Positions 35,640 to 45,387 are shown, numbered from the stretch's first letter. The stretch: 64,000 nucleotides of DNA from Parabacteroides sp. PF5-6 (GCF_029504695.1 NZ_JAQFIN010000017.1:16228-80227); one strand, 5' to 3'. A program made the numbers and translations. The notes: generated by a model from the letters alone, not told the origin.

Positions 35640-36730
35640 TGCGTTCCCAGCCCGATCTTTTCGGCATATTCCAAGCCTTTCTTCCATTCGGTATTCGGAT
35701 GGATCAGGCAGAACTTATCGGTTCCTTCGTGGTGATCGTGGGAGTGATGATCGGTGATTTTGTTGTTCTGAAGCACCGGCGCTGCCGTCACCAGGTCGGC
35801 GCAAGCCTTATCCAATGCCACGGGATCGAAAGAGGCAGCGATACCCAGATCGGGAATGATTGCTGCGTCGTTATGATTCCAGCAGTCGCATTCGGGCGAT
35901 ACGTTCATGATAAAGCTGACGTGGAAGTTGGGTTTGTCTTTCAATACCGCTTTGGTGTATTCCGCAATCTTGTAATTCAGCCGTTCGGAGGTATCGTCTT
36001 CACCCAATACGGCCGCGTTGTACTGGCAGAGGGCTACGCATTGTCCGCAGCCGACACAACGGTCGTAGTTGATCTCCGCCTTCCGGTCGACCAGGTGAAT
36101 GGCATCGTGTGCGCAATGTTTCACGCAGATATTACAGCCGATGCAATTCTTTTGGATGACGATCGGCTGCGACGCCGAATGCAGTTCCAGTTTGCCGCCC
36201 ACACTGGCACAGCCCATACCGAGGTTTTTCAACGCCCCACCAAATCCGGTCTGTTCGTGCCCTTTGAAGTGATTCATCGAGAGGATGATATCCGCATCGG
36301 CAATAGCGGCACCGATTTTCGGCGCTTTGCAGTATTCACCGTCGATAGGGATCTCCCGGTAGTCGGTTCCTTTCAAGCCATCGGCGATAATGATATCGCA
36401 TTGTGCCGAGATGGGATTGTAACCGTTCTCCATCGCGCTTTTCAGGTGATCGACCGCATTCGATCGTCCGCCGGAATACAAGGTGTTGCTATCGGTCAGA
36501 AACGGCTTGCCGCCCAGCGAGCGCAACAGATTTGCCATCCGTGCCGCGTAATTGGGGCGGAGATACGCCAGGTTGCCCGGCTCTCCGAAATGGATCTTGA
36601 TCGCCACGAACTGTTTCTTGAAGTCAATATTCTCAATGCCTGCTGCTTTCACCAGACGCTCCATCTTCGTCAATAGGTTACGGGATGGAGAAGTACGTAA
36701 ATTCGTAAAATAAACGTTGGATTTACTCAT
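35612..36730 (-). CDS. DUF362 domain protein with two 4Fe-4S clusters
   Basis: A 372-residue iron-sulfur protein. The DUF362 part has VAIKIHFGEPGN, FLTDSNTLYSGGRSNAVDH and SMNHFKGHEQTGFGGALKNLGMGCAS; the ferredoxin part has CIGCNICVKHC and CVGCGQCVALC, each with the following Cys-Pro-like position, for two clusters. A His-rich segment DHHSHDHHEG near the C-terminus may bind metal. An electron-transfer role is likely, but no partner is known. Confidence 0.88.
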   Translation of the reverse strand: MSKSNVYFTNLRTSPSRNLLTKMERLVKAAGIENIDFKKQFVAIKIHFGEPGNLAYLRPNYAARMANLLRSLGGKPFLTDSNTLYSGGRSNAVDHLKSAMENGYNPISAQCDIIIADGLKGTDYREIPIDGEYCKAPKIGAAIADADIILSMNHFKGHEQTGFGGALKNLGMGCASVGGKLELHSASQPIVIQKNCIGCNICVKHCAHDAIHLVDRKAEINYDRCVGCGQCVALCQYNAAVLGEDDTSERLNYKIAEYTKAVLKDKPNFHVSFIMNVSPECDCWNHNDAAIIPDLGIAASFDPVALDKACADLVTAAPVLQNNKITDHHSHDHHEGTDKFCLIHPNTEWKKGLEYAEKIGLGTQDYTLIQVD

Positions 36731-36947
36731 AATCTAAACTTAGTATAATTGCATTTGCAGACAAAGATAGTGAAGATTTTACAAAGCTCTGAAGTACCCA
36801 CACATAACTTTTTCCCCTGATTGATCTTCCGATCTTTCAAGATGTATAACGTGGCTTTTTTGTCTGACGCAAGAACTTAAAACAGCCGTTCGATATCGGA
36901 CAAACAACAAACAGCCGGCAAGACACACCTTTTACCTGGGACGCCGA

Positions 36948-37976
36948 TCAATACCGGGATCTGCCTTCAAGGGGTTTTCGCCCGTCCCGGAATGCTCTTT
37001 TCCGCATTTTCCGTAGGCGAAGATAGAGGTATGAGCCGTAGATCAATAAGAGGGAAACGAGGTGTATGTATTGTTTCGTTTGCGCGCTGGGTTTGAAGTC
37101 GGCGAATCCTTTGGTGGGTGTACGTCCGCTGTTAGCCGGCTTGGCAGCCTGAGAGGTTTGTCTATTGCTGTTCGCGTTTGCCGGGCGAGCGTTTTCACTG
37201 CCGCGCTGGCCACGTCCTTCGGCACGTTCTTCAACGTTTGCCGTTACTTCAACGGCGGGTTTGGCTGCGGCATGTCCACCGCGGGGATTCAAGATGCCTC
37301 CGATCTGGATACCCATCGCGTGGATAAACAGGGTGGCATAGAGCACGTACGACCACTTCTGCCATTTCTTCCATCGGGCGTTGCCCATACGTTTGCGTAC
37401 GGCATCGAAGGAAGTGACCCAAAGCGGAATAAAGATAATCAGCATCAGAATACCCAAAAGGAAACTAAAACTGCTGAATCCGGCACCCACCGTACTGACC
37501 ACGCGGGTACTTGCCAGATAGCCCTCGTTATCGGCAAAGAACCGGAACGCACCGGGTACGCTGCCCATCACCCGGATCAGTGAATGGGCGAATACGGCAA
37601 AGCCCACGATGATCGACATCTCCTTGCGGATCGACATCAGTCGCTTAACGGGGGTGTGACGAACATTGAGCGCACCGATATACATAATGATAATCAATAA
37701 CGGGTGCCCGAACGTCCCCATATGGATATAATCCCGGATAATCTCCCCGAGAAACGGGACGCGTACAAAGCCGGCGATCTCTATACCGAATAGCCTCCCG
37801 ACTGTCGGCAGTGCCACCAAGACAAACGGGATGGCGAAGAGCGTATAATACCACCCGGGATGTTTGTGTATCGACTTGGCCAGTAAGACAAAGAACAGGG
37901 TGAGAACGGCCAACGAGACAAATAGTGGCGCGCATTCCCGCAGATAACTCAATAGGTCTATAAATAGTTTAACCAT
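36948..37976 (-). CDS. Ferric-reductase-like haem membrane protein
   Basis: A 342-residue integral membrane protein with seven or so hydrophobic helices. His residues sit in helices as expected for a ferric-reductase-like / MsrQ type haem b domain (YIHMGTFGHPLLI, FAHSLIRVMG, LFIHAMGIQIGG). A long hydrophilic, Ala/Asn-rich linker at about 225-290 precedes the last helix (HLVSLLLIYGSYLYLRLR). It lies 95 bases downstream of the DUF4374 and TonB receptor genes on the same strand, so it may reduce iron or an iron complex imported by them (inference). The end of the gene shares GATCAATAC.GGGATCTG with the 6.1-6.5 kb repeat. Confidence 0.7.
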   Translation of the reverse strand: MVKLFIDLLSYLRECAPLFVSLAVLTLFFVLLAKSIHKHPGWYYTLFAIPFVLVALPTVGRLFGIEIAGFVRVPFLGEIIRDYIHMGTFGHPLLIIIMYIGALNVRHTPVKRLMSIRKEMSIIVGFAVFAHSLIRVMGSVPGAFRFFADNEGYLASTRVVSTVGAGFSSFSFLLGILMLIIFIPLWVTSFDAVRKRMGNARWKKWQKWSYVLYATLFIHAMGIQIGGILNPRGGHAAAKPAVEVTANVEERAEGRGQRGSENARPANANSNRQTSQAAKPANSGRTPTKGFADFKPSAQTKQYIHLVSLLLIYGSYLYLRLRKMRKRAFRDGRKPLEGRSRY

Positions 37977-37988
37977 AAAACTTTTTTT

Positions 37989-38069
37989 TAATTGTGAATT
38001 ATAAATTGTAAATTATGAGAGTGTGGCTGTTTCTCCTTTTTTATAATTTACAATTAATAATTCATAATT
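37989..38069. repeat. AT-rich inverted repeat
   Basis: Arms of about 27 bp (AATTGTGAATTATAAATTG... and its inverted copy) with two mismatches, between the DUF4374 and reductase genes. Similar in character to the AT-rich palindromes at 35529 and 60259. Confidence 0.65.
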
Positions 38070-38071
38070 TA

Positions 38072-39454
38072 TCATTGATACGTCAGTTTGCCTACCCCGC
38101 CGATCTGGGTTGTCTCTACCGTCAGTCCTTTGGTAGCTACCGCCGTTTCGGGGTTGATACAGTAGATGGCCGGCTGCTCGTCGGTGATGGTGACGGCTAC
38201 GTAGGCCGTGCCGTCTTCCACATACGGCGTGTTGCCGAAGCCGGTCACAGCAGATGGCATGCCTGTGACATTCGTCAGTTTGCCTGTCGAGCCTTTGAAG
38301 ATCGCCAACTGATTGGCCGTATAGCCCGCTTCGGAGAATGGGCGGTCGTACATCAACAACAGGAAGTAATCGTCGGTCAGGTGCCAGGAGCGAACAAACG
38401 ATTTGCCACCGCTTTGTTCTTCGATATTACTATAATAGCTGGCGTCGAACGTGCTGGCACCCGCTTTGATCCGTACCACGCCGGCAGGCAGGGTGGTGCG
38501 TTGTACCTCTGCCGTCATCACCTTGGCGTAGCTCGGCGAGAAGACATATACGTCACCGTTGTCGGCCGCCCAGATCATCTGGTAATACTGTGAGCGGTTG
38601 CGTCCGCAGGCATAGCTGATCTTATCGGTCCGGAGCAGGGTCGGGTTTTCGAATTTCTCGTCTGCGTAGATCGCTACCCAGGCTTCGTCGGGGTATTGTG
38701 TCCATTGCAGTTCGCCCTCCACGTATGCTCCGCTACCGCTACCGCCGGCTTCAGTCTTGACCAGTTCGGGATATTTCACCCACTCGCCGTTATTGGCTTT
38801 CACGCCATACTGGCTCAGCCCCATAGGCACTGGCGCGGAGAAGATGCGGTCGCCTACCTGCAGGATACCCGCCAGGGTGACGTATTCGCCATTGCCCAGA
38901 TAGTTCTCCACCTCGATAGCCTCCGAGTTTCGGATCGTCTCTTTCTCTACATCCAGATAGGAGAACATAAAACCTTTGGCGGCAAAGCCATTGGCATCCG
39001 TTTGATTCATATCCCCGGCAGACGAGGTGATGATATAGTTGTCGTACGTGCCATACGAGGTGAAGCGTTTGGTCTCGAACGTCACGTCGCGCTCTTCCAC
39101 TTTGCCCTCCTGCGTGAGGATATACGAAGAGCCGACACCGGCATTCCCCTGGTTGTAGACCAGGCGGTAGAGGTATTTATCCTGGAAATACACCCAGTAG
39201 GTGCCGCTTTCCGTTGTCAGTCCGTTGTTTTTGGTGGTGACCGTGCCTTCGTTCAGGCTTTCGGCCGTTACCAGGATCCCGTTCTCACCGGTCGAAGCGG
39301 CAATAATATAGTGAGATACCTCTTCCGTCGGTTCGGGATTAGGATCGGGATTGGGGTCGGGGATAATCTCATTATTATCATCCCCACAAGCCGTCAATAG
39401 GCTGCATGCCACCATCAGGGCAGCCAATCCTTTCAGTAGATCGTTCTTTTTCAT
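38072..39454 (-). CDS. DUF4374-type surface lipoprotein, probable siderophore-binding partner
   Basis: A 460-residue lipoprotein: signal [19 protein letters not shown] with lipobox LTAC, a [11 protein letters not shown] spacer, then a repeated-strand domain likely to be a beta-propeller ([40 protein letters not shown], ...). DUF4374 lipoproteins are encoded next to TonB receptors; in Bacteroides thetaiotaomicron the XusB lipoprotein of the xenosiderophore system is of this kind (recalled). It directly follows the TonB receptor gene here, so it probably captures an iron-siderophore at the surface. Confidence 0.75.
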   Translation of the reverse strand: MKKNDLLKGLAALMVACSLLTACGDDNNEIIPDPNPDPNPEPTEEVSHYIIAASTGENGILVTAESLNEGTVTTKNNGLTTESGTYWVYFQDKYLYRLVYNQGNAGVGSSYILTQEGKVEERDVTFETKRFTSYGTYDNYIITSSAGDMNQTDANGFAAKGFMFSYLDVEKETIRNSEAIEVENYLGNGEYVTLAGILQVGDRIFSAPVPMGLSQYGVKANNGEWVKYPELVKTEAGGSGSGAYVEGELQWTQYPDEAWVAIYADEKFENPTLLRTDKISYACGRNRSQYYQMIWAADNGDVYVFSPSYAKVMTAEVQRTTLPAGVVRIKAGASTFDASYYSNIEEQSGGKSFVRSWHLTDDYFLLLMYDRPFSEAGYTANQLAIFKGSTGKLTNVTGMPSAVTGFGNTPYVEDGTAYVAVTITDEQPAIYCINPETAVATKGLTVETTQIGGVGKLTYQ

Positions 39455-39513
39455 GTTGTTTTAAATTATATAGTTTATTGATATAATAAAGAATTCGAAT
39501 TGTTTGTGATCAA

Positions 39514-39582
39514 ACTGCCCCACCGCTGCAAGCAGCGGTCCCCCCCTTCTTAACCAAGAAGGAGAGCCGAGATAGTACTAGT
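39514..39582. repeat. Half copy of the modular hairpin repeat
   Basis: On the minus strand it reads ACTATCTCGGCTCTCC, a hairpin TTCTTGGTTAAGAA, GGGGGGACC, then CCGCTGCTTGCAGCGG and TGGGG. The flanks match 44885-44945 and 57117-57177 while the first hairpin has a different sequence. Confidence 0.7.
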
Positions 39583-39605
39583 CTCTATTTTCCAATATTT
39601 CCACA

Positions 39606-41993
39606 TCAATTCCCCAAGTACACCCTCAGCTTCGCATAGAACGCCCGTCCGGCTTTCTGCAGGCTGAAGTTATCGTATAATTTCTCATCCGTGAAGTTCC
39701 GGCATTCGAACGAGAGGTTGTAACGCCCGTTCTTCAGGCTGTACGACAAAGTCAGGTTATGCGAGAACTGGCTGGGGATCACAAACTTCGTCTCACTGCC
39801 CAATGCCTCGGAATAGAGCGGGAAGCTATGCATATAGAGGTTGTCGTAGGTGAGGGTCAAGAGATTGCCTTTCTGTCCCAGGTCGCGCCAGTAGAAAGAG
39901 ACATCCGAGTTGGCGAACCGGTAGGGCAGGTTCGGCATACGGGCACCGTACGTCAGGCTCTCCTGTGCCGTGCCTCCGGCGATGGTACGCACATTGTCGC
40001 GCACGTTCATCTGCGTATAATTACCTCCCACACTCACCCAATCATCAAAGCCGTAGCGGGCGGAGAGGGTATATCCTTTGGTCTCCACCTTGCCGTGGTT
40101 CTCGTAGGCAGCGCCCGACTTCCCACCACTGAGGTCAACCAGCTTGCGTTGGATATAGTCTTTCGTATCGCGATAGACCAGTCCCCCTTCGAGGTAGACG
40201 GTATGCGCGCCGAACCGCTCGTTATAACTCAGGTTCAGGTTGTAGTTGTCGCTATTCTCGGGCTGGATCGCCAGATCGCCCGTCTCCAGGTCTTCGTCGC
40301 CGAACATCTCTTCGTTGGTCGGCAGGCGGTACGCCTTTTCGTACGAGAGTTTTGCCTGCAGGCTCTTCCGAATAAAATAGGTGCCTGCCGCCCCGTAGCC
40401 CAGGCTGTTGAGCGAATGGGATGTACGGGTATATTGATCCTGTGCCGATGAGGTGGCAATGGGGCCGGCCACATACTGATCGTAATACTTGGCGAAAGCC
40501 GACAGGTTCCAGCGCTCCGACGGCATCAGGCGGTACGACAGCCCGGTGATGTTCTTGCGTGTCTCTTTGGCAATGGCTTCCGCACCGGTATTCTCATTCA
40601 AGAGCGACCGGTTGGAGCGTTTGAACTGGTTCAATACATGGTTGAGGGTAAACAGATGCGCTTGTCCGATGCGGTAGTTCGCCGTCAGTGTGCCGTTCCA
40701 GTTGTTATTGTCCGAGCGGGTATGCTGGTACGACTGCTCGCCCGGCATACGTAAGGGGCGCATCTCCCCGCGCCAGTTAAATTCATACGCCGAGGTATCC
40801 ACATTGTGCGTGATGTTCTTGTTGTAGTTGGCCGTCAGGGTAACGTCCAGCCCTTGGACGAAGAGGTTACTTTTGCGGTATTCCAAGGCCGGCATCAGCG
40901 AATGTCCTTTGCGGTATTTCGCGCCATAGACTACCTCCTGGCGCACACCGGTCTGTATGTCCTTGTGCATATTCGAATAGGTGAAACTCAACATCAGCCG
41001 GTCGGCCCACGCTTTATCCACCATACCGATCTTGCCGACCACCGCTTCGTTATGGTAGGTGTCGTGAAAGCGCTTCACCCGTTCGATATTTTTCTTATTG
41101 ATCGCCCCCGTCTCGAAGTCCTTGACCGGCGTATCAACGGAATAGTCATTGTCGGAATAGTTCTGGAAGGCGTTGATCTCGTAAGTCAACCCGCTCTGGG
41201 AGGTTTGCCCGAAGTTGACGTACGACTTATGCGTATTGAACGAGCCATAGGAATAGGAAGCATCGAGAAACCACCGGTTGCGGTTCTTTTTGGTCACGAT
41301 ATTGATCACCCCGCCGATGGCATCCGTGCCGAAGCCCACCGGCACGACGCCTTTGTACACTTCGATCCGCTCGGCGTAGTTCACCGGTATATTATTCAAT
41401 CCAAAGGAGCTGCCTACCCCTTCCTGTGGCACACCGTCGATAAAGATCTTGATATGCTTGCCGCTGAAGCCGTCCATCATCAGCTGCATCTCCGAGCCGA
41501 CGCCACCCGATTCGCGCAGCTTCATGCCCGGCGCCTGCGTCAAGGCCTGGCTGAGGTTCTGCGTGGAGTTCTGCATCGCCCGCGTATCGATCGCCACGGC
41601 ATTGAATGCCGAGCGTTTCATGCGGCTCAGTCCGTTGGAGACCACAACGACCTCTTCCAGTTCGGTAGTCGACGGACTGAGAATGATCTCTTGCCTTGTC
41701 TGTTTCCCGACGATGACATCGATCGCTTTCTCCACCGTGTGATACCCGATCGCCGAGACTACCAGCGTATATTTGCCCGCGGGTGCCTCCAGGCGGTAAA
41801 GCCCTTCGCCGTCGGTCGCGCTGCCGTAGCTGCTGTTCTTCAGGTATACCGTGGCGAAGTCGACCACCTCTTTGCCGGACGAGACCACCCGGCCGGAGAT
41901 TATGCCTTTCTGCTGGGCGTAAGCGGAAGTCAAATGCAAGAGGAGTAAGAAGAGAATAATGGCGTTTGCGCGAGTCTTTGTTTTCAATTCCAT
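39606..41993 (-). CDS. TonB-dependent outer-membrane receptor
   Basis: A 795-residue receptor. Signal peptide (NAIILFLLLLHLTSAYAQ), a carboxypeptidase-regulatory-like domain (ISGRVVSSGKEVVDFATVYLKNS...GLYRLEAPAGKYTLVVSAIGY) up to about residue 110, a plug domain with LSQALTQAPGMKLRES, IFIDGVPQEG and YKGVVPVGFGTDAIGGVINIVTKK, then a beta-barrel ending in NFTDEKLYDNFSLQKAGRAFYAKLRVYLGN. It has no SusD-like partner; with the DUF4374 lipoprotein and the haem membrane protein it forms an iron or siderophore uptake group rather than a glycan one (inference). Confidence 0.9.
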   Translation of the reverse strand: MELKTKTRANAIILFLLLLHLTSAYAQQKGIISGRVVSSGKEVVDFATVYLKNSSYGSATDGEGLYRLEAPAGKYTLVVSAIGYHTVEKAIDVIVGKQTRQEIILSPSTTELEEVVVVSNGLSRMKRSAFNAVAIDTRAMQNSTQNLSQALTQAPGMKLRESGGVGSEMQLMMDGFSGKHIKIFIDGVPQEGVGSSFGLNNIPVNYAERIEVYKGVVPVGFGTDAIGGVINIVTKKNRNRWFLDASYSYGSFNTHKSYVNFGQTSQSGLTYEINAFQNYSDNDYSVDTPVKDFETGAINKKNIERVKRFHDTYHNEAVVGKIGMVDKAWADRLMLSFTYSNMHKDIQTGVRQEVVYGAKYRKGHSLMPALEYRKSNLFVQGLDVTLTANYNKNITHNVDTSAYEFNWRGEMRPLRMPGEQSYQHTRSDNNNWNGTLTANYRIGQAHLFTLNHVLNQFKRSNRSLLNENTGAEAIAKETRKNITGLSYRLMPSERWNLSAFAKYYDQYVAGPIATSSAQDQYTRTSHSLNSLGYGAAGTYFIRKSLQAKLSYEKAYRLPTNEEMFGDEDLETGDLAIQPENSDNYNLNLSYNERFGAHTVYLEGGLVYRDTKDYIQRKLVDLSGGKSGAAYENHGKVETKGYTLSARYGFDDWVSVGGNYTQMNVRDNVRTIAGGTAQESLTYGARMPNLPYRFANSDVSFYWRDLGQKGNLLTLTYDNLYMHSFPLYSEALGSETKFVIPSQFSHNLTLSYSLKNGRYNLSFECRNFTDEKLYDNFSLQKAGRAFYAKLRVYLGN

Positions 41994-42118
41994 AAACTTT
42001 TGTCGTCTGTTTTATTCTTGAAATGCGCTGCAAAGTTCCGCAAAAGGATGGACGTGCGTAATCCCCCGTTTTAGGTAATTTGGCGGGAGGAAATACCTAT
42101 ATATAGTCAGTCCCACGC

Positions 42119-42148
42119 TTGTAGAGTAGGTTCTAAGTCGTATCTTTG
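42119..42148 (+). promoter_or_regulatory. Bacteroides-type promoter of the nitroreductase-ferredoxin genes
   Basis: TTG (42119-42121) and TATCTTTG (42141-42148) are 19 bases apart, about 25 bases before ATG 42173. Confidence 0.65.
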
Positions 42149-42172
42149 TAGAAGAAATAAAGAAAAGACACA

Positions 42173-42922
42173 ATGTTAATAGAAAGTATGAAAAACAGAC
42201 GGAGCATCCGTCAGTACACCGAACAGGAGATCCCCGCCTCGTTATTGAATGAACTGTTTGAAGTGGCGTCGCGTGCGTCGAACACCGGAAATATGCAGTT
42301 GTATAGTGTGATTGTCACCCGCGATGCCGCAGCCAAAGCGCGGCAGGCACCTTTCCATTTCAACCAGAAGATGGCCACGGAAGCGCCCGTCGTATTAACC
42401 TTCTGCGCCGATGCCAACCGCTTCGTGCGTTGGGCGGAGAACCGCAAGGCAGAGGCCGGTTTCGATAACCTGCAGACCTTCCTGGCGGCAACCATCGACG
42501 CCATGCTCTTCGCCCAGGCCTTCTGCGATGCAGCCGAAGCGCGCGGCTTGGGCATCTGCTACCTGGGGACGACCGCTTACAATGCCGATAAGTTTATCGC
42601 CGAGTATAAATTGCCCCGCCTGGTTGTGCCCATCGTCACGGTCACCGTCGGTTATCCCGCCGAACCCTTACCCGTTCAGCCCGAACGCCTGCCGGTCGAA
42701 GCCATTATTCACAATGAAGTCTATACCGACTATACCCCGGCTTCCATCGATACCTTATATAAAGCCAAAGAAGAATTGGAGGCCAACCGCGAATATACCC
42801 GTATCAACAACAAAGAAACCCTGGCACAGGTGTTTACCGATATCCGCTATACGCGGAAGAACAACGAGTACTTCTCGGAGGTGCTGTTGAAGGTCTTAAA
42901 GGATCAGGGATTTCTGAATTAA
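42173..42922 (+). CDS. NADPH-dependent nitroreductase-family oxidoreductase
   Basis: A 249-residue flavoprotein of the NfsA/FRP branch, which reduces nitro compounds or flavins using NAD(P)H and FMN. Features: MKNRRSIRQYTEQEIP (FMN-binding Arg-Ser-x-Arg motif), ASNTGNMQLYSVIV, the AQAFCDAAEARGLGICYLGT stretch and VPIVTVTVGYPAE. It begins an operon with the flavodoxin-ferredoxin protein (73-base gap) and is divergent from the TonB receptor, so a role in flavin or iron reduction linked to uptake is possible. Confidence 0.85.
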   Translation: MLIESMKNRRSIRQYTEQEIPASLLNELFEVASRASNTGNMQLYSVIVTRDAAAKARQAPFHFNQKMATEAPVVLTFCADANRFVRWAENRKAEAGFDNLQTFLAATIDAMLFAQAFCDAAEARGLGICYLGTTAYNADKFIAEYKLPRLVVPIVTVTVGYPAEPLPVQPERLPVEAIIHNEVYTDYTPASIDTLYKAKEELEANREYTRINNKETLAQVFTDIRYTRKNNEYFSEVLLKVLKDQGFLN

Positions 42923-42995
42923 TTATTAATTATTAATTATGAATTGAAGATTGGCCTTAGCCAATTGTGAGATATAAATATAAAAAAGAAGTTCT

Positions 42996-43772
42996 ATGAA
43001 AATCAACCTGGCATATTTCAGTGCCACCTACACCACCCAACGCATCATCCGGCAGGTCGCTGCCCAGTTCGGCACAGATGCGATCCGCGAATACGATATC
43101 ACCCAGCAACTGCCCACGGAAGAGATCCGACTGGGCAAAGACGAACTATTGATCCTCGGTGCTCCGGTCTATTCCGGCCGTATCCCCGAACGGGCACAGG
43201 AAGCTTTCCGCTACCTGAAAGGGGAGGGGACGCCCGTTGTGGTGATTGCTGTATATGGAAACCGGGAGTACGAAGATGCGTTGGTCGAGATGAAAGACCT
43301 CATCGAAGCAAACGGTTTCCGGCTGATTTCCGCCGCCGCCTTTGTCGCCCAGCACTCTATCTTCTCTCATGTTGCCACGGGCCGTCCCGATGCCAAAGAT
43401 ATGCGCCTGGCCGCCGAATACGGCAAACAGCTCGCTGCGTTATTGGATAACGCCGAAGCTATCGAAGCCTTACCGCTTCCGGCGATCAAAGGCAACCGTC
43501 CGTACCGCGACATCGGCCCCTCGCATCCCATGCCTATCCGGGTAGAGGAGGAATGCAATGCCTGCGGAACCTGTGTCGAGCTCTGTCCCTACCAGGCGAT
43601 CAGCGCCGCCGATCCCCGGGTGACGGACGTGGCTCAGTGTCGCTCCTGTGGCCGTTGTATCGTGGTTTGCCCCTTGCAGGTACGTCGTTTCAGTGGAGAG
43701 TTCTTCGATATGGTCGGACAGAAGTTTGCCGTAGCCCTGGCCGCCCGCAAGGAGCCGGAACTGTTTTTCTAA
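42996..43772 (+). CDS. Flavodoxin-like / ferredoxin fusion protein
   Basis: A 258-residue electron-transfer protein. The N-terminal part is a flavodoxin-like domain (INLAYFSATYTTQRIIRQVA for FMN phosphate binding, LLILGAPVYSGRIPE, VVVIAVYGNREYEDAL), and the C-terminal 70 residues hold CNACGTCVELCPYQAI and CRSCGRCIVVCPLQV, two 4Fe-4S sites. This matches the EFR1-type flavodoxin-ferredoxin family. It likely passes electrons to or from the nitroreductase encoded just upstream. Confidence 0.85.
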   Translation: MKINLAYFSATYTTQRIIRQVAAQFGTDAIREYDITQQLPTEEIRLGKDELLILGAPVYSGRIPERAQEAFRYLKGEGTPVVVIAVYGNREYEDALVEMKDLIEANGFRLISAAAFVAQHSIFSHVATGRPDAKDMRLAAEYGKQLAALLDNAEAIEALPLPAIKGNRPYRDIGPSHPMPIRVEEECNACGTCVELCPYQAISAADPRVTDVAQCRSCGRCIVVCPLQVRRFSGEFFDMVGQKFAVALAARKEPELFF

Positions 43773-43810
43773 ACCGTATAAGCAAGATCCGATCTCACCC
43801 TATTTGATTT

Positions 43811-43918
43811 CTGAACTCTGATTCTACTGATTAAATGATGAACTATGAACTATGAACCTGAATATATCTCACTTGCAAACTCATAGACTATCATTTAATC
43901 AGTATAATCTAAGTTCAG
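43811..43918. repeat. Inverted repeat after the flavodoxin-ferredoxin gene
   Basis: 37-bp arms (43811-43847 and 43882-43918) centred on TGATTAAATGAT and ATCATTTAATCA, with several mismatches. Possible terminator-like or REP-like element. Confidence 0.6.
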
Positions 43919-43975
43919 ACAATCTTCACATCTCAAAATACTTGATCCTAAAGAACAAAAACCCTCAAAATACCC

Positions 43976-44193
43976 TCCGAACAGAGTTTTTCGTTTTTTT
44001 ACTTACATCATACAGGATTTTCTTTCGCCTCTGTATATCAATCATATAGCTGTTTTATATAATAAAAAGAGCAGTGAAAATCCTGTAAGTAACTTTCTGA
44101 TACCTGTTGGAGCGCTCCAATAGTGATCGGTTTAACATTGTCGCCTGTCCCGGCTGTATGATGGTAGTAAAAAAACGAAAAACTCTGTTCGGA
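43976..44193. mobile_element. 218-bp MITE-like unit with 39-bp terminal inverted repeats
   Basis: The left end (43976-44014) and right end (44155-44193) are inverted copies with only two mismatches, both containing CGAACAGAGTTTTTCG and a run of T. A second inner inverted repeat pairs ACAGGATTTTC with GAAAATCCTGT. In copy B (63135-63352) the ends have diverged from each other. No transposase gene; no clear target-site duplication. Confidence 0.65.
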
Positions 44194-44484
44194 ATGATCG
44201 GTTTACCACTATTTGTCGTTTACATTAGTTAACATCTGCCGTTCGACTACCAAGCCGCCTCTTTCACCGAAAAGGCCGGCAGGGTTTCCCCAAAAGCCGG
44301 CGGAGTTTGGCCAAAGGCCGGCAGGGATTTTGTGGGACTATTCATTTGTTCATTAAGATTAGTCGTTTGGCGTGACTCGGCATAATCCATGCAAGCACGG
44401 ATTCTGCGCTCGCTACTTCAAACGTTGATAATTATCAACAAATAGCTACTCCTTGTTTTCGCTGCCGCAATCCCCCTTTTTCAA

Positions 44485-44572
44485 ACTACCGGTAGTTTGC
44501 GAACAAAGTATTAGTAGTTTGCGAACAAACTACCGGTAGTTCGTGCGCAAACTACCGGTAGTTTCTGAGGAG
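44485..44572. repeat. CTACCGGTAG tandem array, 22-bp period
   Basis: Four 22-bp units with core AAACTACCGGTAGTTT (second unit AAAGTATTAGTAGTTT) and linkers such as GCGAAC. Same array, with small changes, at 6453-6540 and 63666-63751. Confidence 0.8.
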
Positions 44573-44859
44573 GGTGTTTGTGTTTCATTTTCAATGGTTT
44601 AGAAATCGCATTGAAGAAAATCAGAAGATTTTCTTCAGTAGTTAGTAGTGGGTAGTTAGTAGTTGGTAGGCGCGGAGCGGTGAATCGAAGGAAATGTGAA
44701 GATGCAGAATAATAGCAAGTGGACTATCTCGGCTCTCCTCCTTTGAAAAGGAGGAGTACCCGAACGAAGAGAGGGGGAGGTGGTTAGATCTTTTAAGTGA
44801 CTATTAATTAGCAATATAAGAATCTAACCACCTCCCGGTTCGTACCTCGCCGTAGGGGT

Positions 44860-45074
44860 TGACTCAAAAGTATCAGATATACGAACTAAGTGTCCCCGCC
44901 TGGTCAGGCGGGGGGGACCGCTGCTTGTAGCGGTGGGGTGGTTGTCTTTTCTGTCAAGAATCTGTACTTCAGTACGGTATGTGTGTAAACAACCACTCCA
45001 CCATCGCAAGCGATGGCCCCCCTCGCCTGACCAGGCGAGGACACAGAGATAGTATATCTTATACTTTTGGGTCA
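44860..45074. repeat. Modular hairpin repeat with ~85-bp inverted arms
   Basis: Left and right arms are inverted copies that each contain two small hairpins: CGCCTGGTCAGGCG and a second, which is CGCTGCTTGTAGCG on the left and CATCGCTTGCGATG on the right. The same element is at 57105-57279. The first hairpin keeps its sequence between arms, the second keeps only its pairing. Confidence 0.75.
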
Positions 45075-45156
45075 GCCCCAGCCAAGAATGTCCATCTGCT
45101 ACCCCGGAAAAACCTTCACTTCTCACGATATTTGACCCGCCAAAACCCCCTTTTCC

Positions 45157-45242
45157 AAAACATCGCACTTTGGGTGAAAAAACATTGCACTTTGCGCGAA
45201 AAAACATTGCGCTTTGATCGAATAAAGTGCAATGTTTTTTTG
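45157..45242. repeat. Tandem array with core CATTGCACTTTG, 22-bp period
   Basis: Three direct units AAAACATYGCRCTTTGNNYG plus AA, exactly 22 bp apart (45157, 45179, 45201), followed by an inverted copy (AAAGTGCAATGTTTTTTT) at 45224-45241, which can fold back on the third unit. Confidence 0.8.
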
Positions 45243-45387
45243 GGGAGGGATAAACGTGAGGAATTGAAAAACCGGCAGTCCCCGCGAACGGGGCTGCCGG
45301 AGGATAATAATGCCGGGTTAGTCTGGTGAATATCTTTGTCTGTGATAAGTCGTAAGTGATTAATAATTAATAATTAACAATTAACAA

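Larger units (their letters stand above)
43962..44825. repeat. Long composite non-coding repeat, copy A
   Basis: About 860 bp that recur nearly base for base at 63121-64000. From left to right it contains a 218-bp inverted-repeat unit (43976-44193), a GGCCGGC array (44272-44330), the 78-bp hairpin segment (44349-44426), the palindrome GTTGATAATTATCAAC (44424-44439), a CTACCGGTAG array (44485-44572), a GAAGAAAATC/GATTTTCTTC hairpin near 44610 and a modular hairpin (44723-44786). I see no plausible protein in it; an open frame at 43852-44049 only crosses its left boundary. Confidence 0.85.

Noticed and set aside
43852..44049. 65-codon frame at the edge of repeat copy A
   Set aside because: It spans the boundary of the repeat and is not kept in copy B.
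44349..44426. Integron attC site or dif-like site (hairpin with conserved flanks)
   Set aside because: The stem is clear, but no GTTRRRY/RYYYAAC core pair and no integrase or cassette structure is present; a dif role could not be supported.
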